64,000 nt of DNA. Source: Mytilus edulis. Its lineage: Eukaryota; Mollusca; Bivalvia; Mytilida; Mytilidae. The notes beneath the pieces are model-generated. The model made no database searches. It was given only the letters and a program-made list of their open reading frames with translations, and was not told the DNA's origin. The position numbers were made by a program, and so were the translations under genes. How positions within the stretch are numbered: position 1 is the first letter of the stretch; each line of letters opens with the position of its first letter. Where the stretch lies: NCBI RefSeq assembly GCF_963676685.1, contig NC_092349.1:84890604-84954603 (forward strand). The letters are read 5' to 3'. Positions 47,501 through 56,299 of the stretch are shown piece by piece.

Positions 47501-50500
47501 GCTTTGTCCACCCGTCCACAGTGGGAGTGGGCACCGGGTGGGCAAAATTTCTAGCTTGTCCACTCTGCCCACCCATAGGAGTGGGCATGCAAATTTCTTT
47601 TGTTTAATTAAAAGACTTGCAAGTACAATCAATTGAAAAAAGCAGATAAGCAATTATAATCAATATTTTTACCAAAAAAGAGATTAAACCTGGAGTGGGC
47701 ACAGGTGGGCTGGTGGAAAAAGCAAAATCCAGTATATAAGTCTTTTGAGCTATTTTTTAGAAAACAGGTTTAAATGATTCTTGATTATTTAATGGTAGAA
47801 AAAAGTATAAAGAAGTATTGTTATGGATTATTAAAAAAGAACAGGAGTGTTTGCAGACAATTTCTTTATTATCAAAGGGATAAAGATGTTACAGAGAAGC
47901 AGATAAATGTCTATATATAAGACATAAAGTTGGGTTTATTTGAATTATACATAGAAGTTATTAATGCAGCAGTTTGTTTTTTCAGACACAAAACACATGA
48001 AGAATTACAAAAACTTGGTATACCATCTACCATTATACTTGACTCCGCTGTTGGGTAAGTGTTGTAAGTGTTTGTATACACTGAATTATTGGGGGTGATG
48101 ACAATACACAGATCAAAATTGAATTTTGGTGGCATCACTTTCACCATTATAGAGTTATTCCCCTTTACAAATATTAAATTGCTGAAATTTTGGTTTCCAT
48201 TCTCTACCTTTAGTTTGCCTCAACAAAATGTTATGAAACTTATACACAATGTTTAATACCACTAAACTTGGATCAAGTTTGAACTTTGGTGGCATCATTT
48301 TTACAGTTCTAGGGTTATGCCCCTTTACAAATGGAAAAAATGCTGAATTTATCATTTCCGTTCTCTTACTCAAGTTTGCCTCAACTAAATATTATAAAAT
48401 TTATAGACAATGCTTATTACCACAAAACTCAGATCAAGTATAAATTTGAGTAGCGTCACTTTTACAGTGCTTGAGTTATGACTCTTTATAAGGTTATATG
48501 CTAGCCTGGGCATCATCTGTGTCCCATGGACACATTCCCCATTGATTATTTCTACTGAAGTTAACATTATATGTTTTGTATTCAATTATGAGATTTTGCA
48601 CTAAAGATGTACTGTACATTTTGTAGGTATGTGATGGAGAAAATAGATCTTGTGTTAGTAGGCGCTGAAGGTGTGGTCGAGAGTGGTGGCATCATTAATA
48701 AGGTTAGTTACTTAGAACTTTGTGGTTGATTAAAATATAGATTCTACCACTGCATCGAGTGTGATACAATATGTAACCACTCCAGACAGTTAAATTACCA
48801 ATTTTTTATACGACCGCAAAATTTGAAAAAATTTTCGTCGTATATTGCTAATACGTTGGCGTCGGCGTCGGCGTCGTCGTCCGGCGTCCGAATACTTTTA
48901 GTTTTCGCACTCTAACTTTAGTAAAAGTGAATGGAAATCTATGAAATTTTAACACAAGGTTTATGACCACAAAAGGAAGGTTGGTATTGATTTTGGGAGT
49001 TTTGGTCCCAACATTTTAGGAATTAGGGGCCAAAAAGGGCCCAAATAAGCATTTTCTTGGTTTTCGCACTATAACTTTAGTTTAAGTTAATAGAAATCTA
49101 TGAAATTTTGACACAAGGTTTATGACCACAAAAGAACGGTTGGGATTGATTTTGGGAGTTTAGGTTTCAACAGTTTAGGAATTAGGGGCCAAAAAAGGGC
49201 CCAAATAAGCATTATTCTTGGTTTTCGCACAATAACTTTAGTTTAAGTGAATAGAAATCAATGAAATTTAAACACAATGTTAATGACTATAAAAGGAAGG
49301 TTGGTATTGATTTTGGGAGTTTAGGTCCCAACAGTTTAGGAATTAGGGGCCAAAAAGGGACCCAAATAAGCATTTTTCTTGGTTTTCGCACCATAACGTT
49401 AGTATAAGTAAATAGAAATCTATGAAATTTAAACACAAGGTTTATGACCATAAAAGGAAGGTTGGTATTGATTTTGGGAGTTTTGGTCCCAACAGAATAA
49501 GGGGCCCAAAGGGTCCAAAATTAAACTTTGTTTGATTTCATCAAAATTGAATAATTGGGGTTCTTTGATATGCCGAATCTAATTGTCATGACTGTGTATG
49601 TAGATTCTTAACTTTTGGTCCCGTTTTCAAATTGGTCTACATTAAGGTCCAAAGGGTCCAAAATTAAACTTAGTTTGATTTTGACAAAAAATGAATCAGT
49701 TAGGTTCTTTGATATGCTGAATCTAAAAATGTACTTAGATTCATGATTATTGGCCCAGTTTTCAAGTTGGTCCAAATCGGGGTCCAAAATTAAACTTTGT
49801 TTGATTTCATCAAAAATTGAATAAATGGGGTTCTTTGATATACCAAATCTAACTGTGTATGAAGATTCTTCATTTTTGGTCCTGTTTTCAAATTGGTCTA
49901 CACTAAAGTCCAAAGGGTCCAAAATTAAACTTAGTCTGATTTTAACAAAAATTGAAATCTTGGGGTTCTTTGATATGCTGAATCCAAAAATGTACTTAGA
50001 TTTTTTATTATGGGCCCAGTTTTCAAGTTGGTCCAAATCAGGATCTAAAATTATTATATTAAGTATTGTGCAATAGCAAGTCTTTTCAATTGCACAGTAT
50101 TGCGCAATGGCAAGAAATATCTAATTGCACAATATTGTGAAATAGCAAATTTTTTTTTAATTAGAGTTATCTTTCTTTGTCCAGAATAGTAAACAAGAAA
50201 TATCTAATTGCAAAATATTGTGCAATAGCAAGATTTTTTTTAATTGGAGTTATCTTTCTTTGTCCAGAATCAACTTAAATCTTTGTTATATACAATATAC
50301 AATGTATATTCACTTTTTACTACCAACTGATAAATTAAAATAATCTTTACCATTCAGTGATAACAAGCAGTTTTTTTACATCTTATTTCCTTATCTTATC
50401 TAAAATGTTTTTAGATAATGTATGTTGGACATTTGCCAGACATGACTATGATGTCATTTTCTATTTTTATTTGCCAATAACTTTATGTAAATAACTTCAT

Positions 50501-53500
50501 TGGAAATTTGCATAATATAAAATGTTGCTGATGAAGTTTTTTTTATTGTTTTATACAATAAACAATGTATATTCACTTTTACTACCAACCAATCTTTACC
50601 ATTCAGTGATAACAAGCACTTTATATTACATTTTAATATTTTATGATGTATTTAAAAGAGTAGTTATTGTTGCAAACTCCATTAGAAATTTGAATTGATA
50701 TCAGTTTTGGAAAAAGGGAAACAGGGATGTGAAAAAAGGGGGGGGGGGGGGGGGGGGTTAAATTTTTCTCATTTCAGATTTCATAAATAAAAAGAAAATT
50801 TCTTCAAACATTTTTTTGAGAGGATTAATATTCAACAGCATAGTGAATTGCTAAAAGGCAAAAACAAACTTTTAAGTTCATTAGACCACATTCATTCTGT
50901 GTCAGAAACCTATGCTGTGTCAACTATTTCATTTTAGATTTAAAAAGTTTGAAGAAGAAATCTTTAATTGTAAAATTTGTAAAATCTTGACATTTGTTTT
51001 GTGTAAAAAAAAAACCATGTAATGTCAAAAATTTGATCACAATCCAAATTCAGAGCTGTATCACGCTAGAATGTTTTGTCCATACTTGCCCCAACTGTTC
51101 AGGGTTCGACCTCTGCGGTCGTATAAAGCTGCGCCCTGTGGAGCACCTGGTTAATATTTAAAATTTAAATGTCAAGAGTGGAGAAATATGGTATTGCACA
51201 AGATTTGGTGGTGGAATATGTTTCTCTAAAGGTTATTAATTAAAGATTTGTGTTGGATATATATAGATTCTACCACTGCATCGAGTGTGATACGATATTT
51301 ATCCACTCGAGACAGTTAAATTTTCAAATTTAAACCGCGAGACTCGCCGAGCGTTTTAAATATTTAAAATTTAACTGTCGAGAGTGGATAAATATCGTAT
51401 TACACAAGATTTGGTGGTGGAATCTGTTTCTCTTATGATTTTCAAACAATACAGAGGCAAACTTATTCCTTCTTTGCGACTGATCTGCAAAATGTTCTTT
51501 CTATGTGACGTCATCAGGCATGGTCGCCTTTTTTCATGCCCTCACAATAGGAAATTCAGAGGAAAACAAGAAAATTCAACGTCATAATCGGATTTTAACC
51601 AATGAAGAACTGAGATCAAACAAACCACACGTTGATTAAATTTTTTTTATACAATGGGTGCAGAAAGTGATAATTTGACGAAGAATTAGAGAAATTTAAT
51701 ATACAAAATCATAAACAGTACCATGTGCAAAAAATTATGTATCATCTTTCATACACACCAAAATGTTTAAATGTTATCGAGTTTTACTTTTGTTACAACC
51801 AATACAAAATGATTATTCCATTTCCAAACTAGTGCCTTAGGTCAGAAGTATAGTTGAAATCATTTACTTTCAAAAAATGACTTTGAAAAAGCACCATTGT
51901 AGAATTCCAATTGAAAGTTAGATAAGATTATTACAATTTTGTTTCCCTTTCAGATTGGTACATTTTCCATTGGATTATCAGCTAAAGCAATGAATAAACC
52001 ATTTTATGTAGTGGCAGAAAGCTTCAAGTTTACAAGATTATATCCTTTGAACCAGCATGACCTTCCTGATGATTTCAAGGTCTGTAGTAATACAAATTTA
52101 TGTTTTTAAATATTTGAAAAATACTACTGTGGATTCATTATTATTCGTTGGATATCAATTTTCATGGGTACAGATTAACCATGAATTTAAATGTTAAACA
52201 AAATACCAATTTTATACAAGTGTTGCATGCAGAGATTGACAAAACCACGAAATCAAATATCAACGAAATTGCGAGTTTTCCTCAATCCATGAAAATTGAT
52301 ACCCACGAAAATAAATGAATCCACAGTATTAGAAAGTATGATGGTTGTTGAGTAATTTTGGAAGTCTCTTCTTATCTTCATTTTTTCTCAGAATCCCTAT
52401 TAAAGAGTTACAAGGAAGAAAACTAAAGATTAAAAAAAATACGTACATTGCTAAAATCATTGATGTTTTTCAGTCACTTGTGAAAGCTTGGTGGTTAATT
52501 CTGTGCCTTTTACCCTTAACCAGTAGGAAATGACCTTGAACATCGTCTAAAAGGCAGATATAGTTGTTATCAAGTTCATTCATATCAACTTCCAGGGGAA
52601 CAAATTATGATGAAATTAAATTGGCATCAAATAAGGGAGATTTTAGGATTTGATAGTAAATTTCATTTTATTTCTTTTTAAGAACATGATTATTTAAGAT
52701 GGTATGGGAGTATGAATTAAAAATGATAGAATTTGTTCTTACTTTGTCAAAACGTAGTATTTATTTTGATATGTTTAAAAATATAATAAAGATAAATGTG
52801 ACCAAGCATTTTCTTAAGCTGAAAAATTTTGTATGGATTATACAGGAAAAAACATCATTATGTTGATTGATTGTTGTTTGCTTTACTTCGCATTAGCTTA
52901 AAATGGCTATATCGCGGTGAAACACCATTATGTGATTAGAAGCTAAGCTAAATGATAGAATTGTGTAATAAGATAAGAGCATATAACTTTTAGAGAATGC
53001 TTTGAGAATGTTCATTTTTCACACCATAATACCTTAAATGTAAATATATGATGTATGTTTGGATATTGTTAACAATGATGGGTACACCTTGATTAACAAA
53101 ATCAATATACACTGGGGTAAAGCTGATGACTGTAACTGCATTCACGGTCATCCCAAGATGTTGGATGAAAAATTAGGTCAGTATTTGTATTGTCTGTTTA
53201 AGTGTTTCTATATCATTTTCTTTTATAACTTTACATAGTACCAATGTATGCTTTGTAAAGAAAATGATATAGAAACACATAAACAGACAATACAAATACT
53301 GACCTAATTTTTCATCCAACATCTTGGGATGACCGTGAATGCATCTTGGGATGACCGTGAATGCAGTTACGGTCATCAGCTTTACCCCAGTGAATATATA
53401 TCTATACCTATTTATTTCAGTACAAAGCCAGTACCCTGAAAACAACAACAGATTTATTTCGAGAACATCCATTGGTTGACTACACTCCCCCAGCATACAT

Positions 53501-53576
53501 CACGTTATTATTTACAGACTTAGGAGTATTAACACCGTCAGCTGTCAGTGATGAACTTATCAAACTTTACTGTTAA
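41573..53576 (+). CDS. EIF2B1: Translation initiation factor eIF2B subunit alpha, 9 exons
   Basis: Exons: 41573-41594, 44440-44541, 45406-45551, 46432-46548, 46969-47081, 47986-48054, 48627-48702, 51954-52079, 53421-53576. These give 927 nt and 308 aa (human 305); all phases agree. It is the regulatory alpha subunit of eIF2B, the cytosolic nucleotide-exchange factor for eIF2, and helps sense phosphorylated eIF2. An N-terminal helical part ([20 protein letters not shown]) is followed by the conserved [13 protein letters not shown], then the Rossmann-like domain with [20 protein letters not shown] and [17 protein letters not shown]. The end is [23 protein letters not shown]. Exon 1 (ATGTTGTTTCAGGAGAACAT, then AC) was chosen because it lies next to GTF2H3, has an in-frame upstream stop, and gives phase 1 with donor GTAAGG. 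The first eight residues are the least certain. Confidence 0.93.
42021..43010. mobile_element. 990-bp long-TIR element with 9-bp target duplication
   Basis: The terminal inverted repeats are about 135 bp. The left starts gacagtgtctgcgcgtaccc and the right ends gggtacgaacagacactgcc; matching continues inward through taggctacg, cacatccgg and cgggaattaaacgt. tttctaatt flanks both sides (42012-42020 and 43011-43019). Long TIRs plus a 9-bp duplication fit a Mutator-like non-autonomous element. Inside, gagacgtctctgataat is a short palindrome. The 80-aa minus frame inside matches nothing I know. Confidence 0.87.
43860..44312 (+). repeat. Dispersed mussel-type repeat ending in the shared tail module
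   Basis: Contains gcgtttacttttctacattg, accccgccgcatttttgcgc and gggtgcgggaatttctcgct, which I recognise as a common, well-preserved Mytilus dispersed sequence. It ends with tcgggttgttgtctctttga followed by cacattccccatttcc. It looks recent and is probably the 3' part of a retroelement. The left boundary is uncertain. Confidence 0.6.
44542..45405 (+). other. EIF2B1 intron 2 with a 24-G tract
   Basis: An 864-bp intron. A run of 24 G lies at 44733-44756. Otherwise AT-rich; the 75-aa frame at 44946 has no recognisable feature. Confidence 0.75.
45552..46968 (+). other. EIF2B1 introns 3 and 4 (flanking exon 4)
   Basis: Intron 3 (45552-46431) is AT-rich with nothing identified. Intron 4 (46549-46968) carries, near 46630-46675, the dispersed tail module in reverse orientation (ttgagaatggaaacaggaaa followed by tgtgtcgaaaagacaacaacc). 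Confidence 0.7.
47082..47985 (+). other. EIF2B1 intron 5
   Basis: A 904-bp intron with an 11-T/10-G tract at 47134-47154 and the TIR element at 47492-47732. Nothing else identified. Confidence 0.7.
47492..47732. mobile_element. 241-bp TIR element (MITE-like)
   Basis: Left ggtggattttgctttgtcca and right ...tggaaaaagcaaaatccag are inverse copies over about 20 bp. The internal gggagtgggcacc has a partner (ggagtgggcacaggtgggc) near the right end. No coding content. Confidence 0.75.
48085..48545 (+). repeat. Degenerate tandem repeat, about 160-bp unit, in EIF2B1 intron 6
   Basis: Three diverged units start near gatcaa at 48111, 48271 and 48432 (160-161 bp apart), sharing the sense of ttggtggcatca...ttacag..ctagggttatgcccctttac. 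The array ends with gtcccatggacacattcccc at 48521-48540. It fills most of intron 6 (48055-48626). The short frames on both strands are by-products. Confidence 0.8.
48739..48802. mobile_element. Left half of a foldback element split by insertion
   Basis: agattctaccactgcatcga followed by gtgtgatac matches the left arm of the intact copy at 51264. The sequence stops at the junction with the 2.35-kb element and resumes at 51155-51218 as the right arm (agagtgg...gatttggtggtggaat). Confidence 0.85.
48803..51154 (-). mobile_element. 2.35-kb dispersed element, copy 2
   Basis: The reverse-complement counterpart of 31596-33594, with the same ends: tttatacgaccgcaaaattt at the left and cctctgcggtcgtataaagc near the right. 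It carries the same (gtc/gac)n run, the same 130-bp units and a nearly identical 142-aa frame (49608-50036, minus). It is about 350 bp longer, owing to a partial duplication near 50390-50640 (caatctttaccattcagtga repeated) and a 20-G expansion at 50738-50757 absent from copy 1. Confidence 0.87.
51155..51218. mobile_element. Right half of the split foldback element
   Basis: tatttaaaatttaaatgtca followed by agagtgg and gatttggtggtggaat is the right arm belonging to 48739-48802, displaced by the 2.35-kb insertion. Confidence 0.83.
51264..51425. mobile_element. 162-bp foldback, intact copy
   Basis: The left arm agattctaccactgcatcga plus gatatttatccactcgagac pairs with the right arm gtcgagagtggataaatatc ... 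ggtggtggaatct. The arms are about 65 bp and the loop carries ccgcgagactcgccgagcg. Confidence 0.85.
52125..52328. mobile_element. 204-bp MITE
   Basis: tactgtggattcattattat at the left and aataaatgaatccacagta at the right are inverse, and matching extends inward through tatcaattttcatgg, giving a TIR of about 45 bp. TA flanks fit a Tc1/mariner-type target, but this is inferred. Confidence 0.82.
53105..53398. mobile_element. 294-bp near-perfect foldback next to EIF2B1 exon 9
   Basis: The left arm (about 115 nt) runs from cactggggtaaagctgatga through aattaggtcagtatttgtat to atatcattttctt, and the right arm repeats it in inverse. The loop is about 33 nt. The right arm has an extra 22-bp tandem copy (gcatcttgggatgaccgtga) near 53329-53362. 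The element ends about 22 bp before the exon 9 start at 53421. Confidence 0.93.
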
Positions 53577-54109
53577 CATTGAAACAAATTAAATCTATTA
53601 AAACCATGTGATACCTTCATTTATTAAAATCTAATCATGCAATTGGTCATTTCAATTTCAATTTTATTTTGAGATGTTTAAACATTATAGAACAAGCATT
53701 CAACTTCAAGGGGGTAGATCCTGATTGTGATGAAGAAAAAATGTTGCAGTCAAGCAGAGGACAAAAAAATAATAGCGTAGAAAAAAAAAATTTCACACTT
53801 TCGCTTTGCACAAAAACTAATTCTGACTCAGATGGAAAATTCATAACTCCCCCTTGAAGTTATATGGTTGCTCCCTATAATCTGTAATTCACATTACACA
53901 ATTTTAGCATTAAATACCCACTACAAAAACACATTGAGATAAGAATGATATGAGAGAAGATTGCAAATGAGACAACACTCCACCAGAAACCAAATAACAA
54001 GGACAATATCTTATAGGAATACCTCAACATAACATTAATTTTTTTGTCTGCTTGATATGGTATTTGTTCATCAGAATATTTACTGTAAAATTCTCTTTTG
54101 CATTGAAAT

Positions 54110-54235
54110 TGAATGGACGGGCCTCAAGTCAAGTGGTCTTAGTAGTATATCTACTTGGATCACCAGCCTGTCAACACTGAATTTGTGAGTTTGAAAACAA
54201 GCGCATGGCAGGTGCGTTTGACTAGGATATGTTTT
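54110..54235 (+). mobile_element. Degenerate tRNA-SINE fragment
   Basis: gtcaagtggtcttagtagta and cctgtcaacactgaatttgt followed by gagtttgaaaac parallel the tRNA-like head of the SINE at 20523 (gtggtctaagtagttac; gtcaacactgagtttgtgag). The downstream SINE domain is missing. Confidence 0.6.
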
Positions 54236-54329
54236 ATCCATAGCTTGTTAGTTTTCTCCTTAATCATGACAAGAGTGCACACATGCCTTTACTGATCATT
54301 GATTTTATATTGATAGTCTTAAACATAAA

Positions 54330-54545
54330 GCTATATAAAATAAGAAGATGTGTTATGTTTGTCAATGATACAACTCTCCACAAGAGACCAAAATGACACA
54401 GAAATTAACAACTTTAGGTCACCATATGGCATTCAACAATGAGCAAAGCCCATTACGCATAGTCTGCTATAAAAGGCCCCGAAATGACAATGTAAAACAA
54501 TTCAAACGAGAAAACTGACGGCCTAATTTATGTTAAACAAGAGTG
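54330..54545 (+). repeat. Dispersed mussel-type repeat
   Basis: Contains caacaatgagcaaagcccat and ataaaaggccccgaaatgac followed by acaattcaaacgagaaaac, a sequence I recognise as very common in Mytilus genomic and transcript data. Non-coding here. Confidence 0.55.
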
Positions 54546-56200
54546 CACACGCTGAAATGTCTCGCCTTCTTTACTAATCATTGATATTATGTTGATAGTC
54601 CTAAATATAAAGCTTTATTACTTTACTGTCACATAAACTTAACATTAAGCAAGATAACTAAACAAAGACCAATGAACCATGAAAATGAGGTCAAGGTCAG
54701 ATGAACCATGTCAGGCAGACATGTACATCTAACAAGCTTCCATACAACAAATATAGTTGCTTATAGTTTAAGAAAAATAGACCAAAACACAAAATCTAAA
54801 CACTGAGCAATGAACCTTGAAAATGAGGTCATGGTCAAATAAAACCTGTGCGACTGACATATAGATCATAAAATATTTCCATACACCAAATATAGTTTTA
54901 GATAAAAAGACAAAAACTTAACTTTGACCACTGAACCATGAAAATGAGGTCAAGGTCAGATGACATCTGCCCGCTAGACATGTACACCTTACAATCGTTC
55001 CATACAACAAATATAGTAGACCTATTGCATAAAGTATGAGAAAAACAGACCAAAACACAAAAACTTAACTATAACCATGGAACCATGAAAATGAGGTCAA
55101 GGTCAGATGACACCTGCCAGTTGGACATGTACACCTTACAGTCCTTCTATACACCGAATATACTAGACCTATTGCTTATAGTATCTGAGATATGGACTTG
55201 ACCACCAAAACTTAACCTTGTTCACTGATCCATGAAATGAGGTCGAGGTCAAGTGAAAACTGTCTGACGGGCATGAGGACCTTGCAAGGTACGCACATAC
55301 CAAATATAGTTAGATGATACCTGCCAGACAGACATATACACCTTACAATCAAATATAGTTCACTTATTGCTTAAAGTTTCAAGAAAAACAGACCTAAACA
55401 CAAAAACTTCACTCTGAGCAATGAACTGGGAAAATGAGTTAAAGGTCAAATAAAACCTGCCAGACTAACATGTACATCATCAAATATTTCTATCCGCTAA
55501 ATATGGTTGACCTATTGCAAATAGTATCAGAAAATAAGACCAAAAATGTGTCCCCAGTACACGGATGCCCCATTTGCACTATCATTTTCTATTTTCAGTG
55601 GACCGTGAAAATGGGGCAAAATCTCTAATTTGGCATTAAAATTATGAGGATTATATTATATATAACATGTGTACTGAGTTTCAAGTTGATTGGACTTCAA
55701 CTTCATCAAAAACTACCTCGACCAAAAACTTTAACCTGAAGCGGGATAGACGAACGAATGGACCCACAGACCAGAAAATGTAATGCCCATAAATGGGGCA
55801 AAAAAACTTAACTTTTAACCACTGAAATATGAAAATGAGGTCAAGGTCAGATAGCACCTACCAGTTGGAACATGTACACCTTACAATCATTTGGTACACC
55901 AAATATAGCTGACCTATTGCTTATAGTTTAAGAAAAACAGACAACACAAAAACTGAACAGGAAAGCAATGAGCCGTGAAAATGAGGTCAAAGTCAAATAA
56001 AACCTGTCAAGACTTTCATGCATATGGTCATATATTTCTATTCACCAAATATAGTTGACCTATTGCATTTAGTATATATTAGTAGACAATCAATAAATAT
56101 AGCTAATCTATTGCTTAAAGTATCTGAGATATGAACTTTCAAACAAAAACTATACCTTGATCACTGACCTATGAAATGAGTTGTTACTTCAATATAATAC
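54545..56200 (+). repeat. Irregular tandem array around the motif gaaaatgaggtcaaggtcag
   Basis: Begins gagtgcacacgctgaaatgt. The motif or close variants occur at 54681, 54819, 54940, 55087, 55234, about 55439, 55850 and 55977, with 120-150-bp spacing at the start. Units share ccaaatatag and cctattgctta. A small TIR element is nested at 55566-55802. Non-coding. Confidence 0.8.
55566..55802. mobile_element. 237-bp element nested in the tandem array
   Basis: atgccccatttgc at the left and aaatggggca at the right are inverse; tgaaaatggggcaaaatctc lies inside. It interrupts the surrounding units, which resume with aaaaacttaacttttaacca. Confidence 0.6.
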
Positions 56201-56299
56201 TAACCCTGTTTTTAATGTACTAGTTCACAATGCAACAGTCCTTAGAAACCTGGACAAACTATTTGTACCTCCAAAACAACTAGTGTTTGCTATGATATC

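Larger units (their letters stand above)
48703..51953 (+). other. EIF2B1 intron 7
   Basis: A 3.25-kb intron. It holds an older foldback split by the 2.35-kb element (48803-51154), followed by an intact foldback of the same family (51264-51425). The rest to 51953 is AT-rich, with gtgacgtcatcaggcatggt near 51504 possibly still part of that family. Confidence 0.85.
52080..53420 (+). other. EIF2B1 intron 8
   Basis: A 1.34-kb intron containing a 204-bp inverted-repeat element (52125-52328) and a large foldback (53105-53398) close to the acceptor. The 52330-53100 stretch is AT-rich with nothing recognised. Confidence 0.8.

Noticed and set aside
48068..48585. Cluster of small frames on both strands in EIF2B1 intron 6
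   Set aside because: They arise from the 160-bp degenerate tandem units; exon 6 ends at 48054 with a good donor.
53173..53496. 107-aa minus-strand frame
   Set aside because: It is the antisense of the foldback plus EIF2B1 exon 9.
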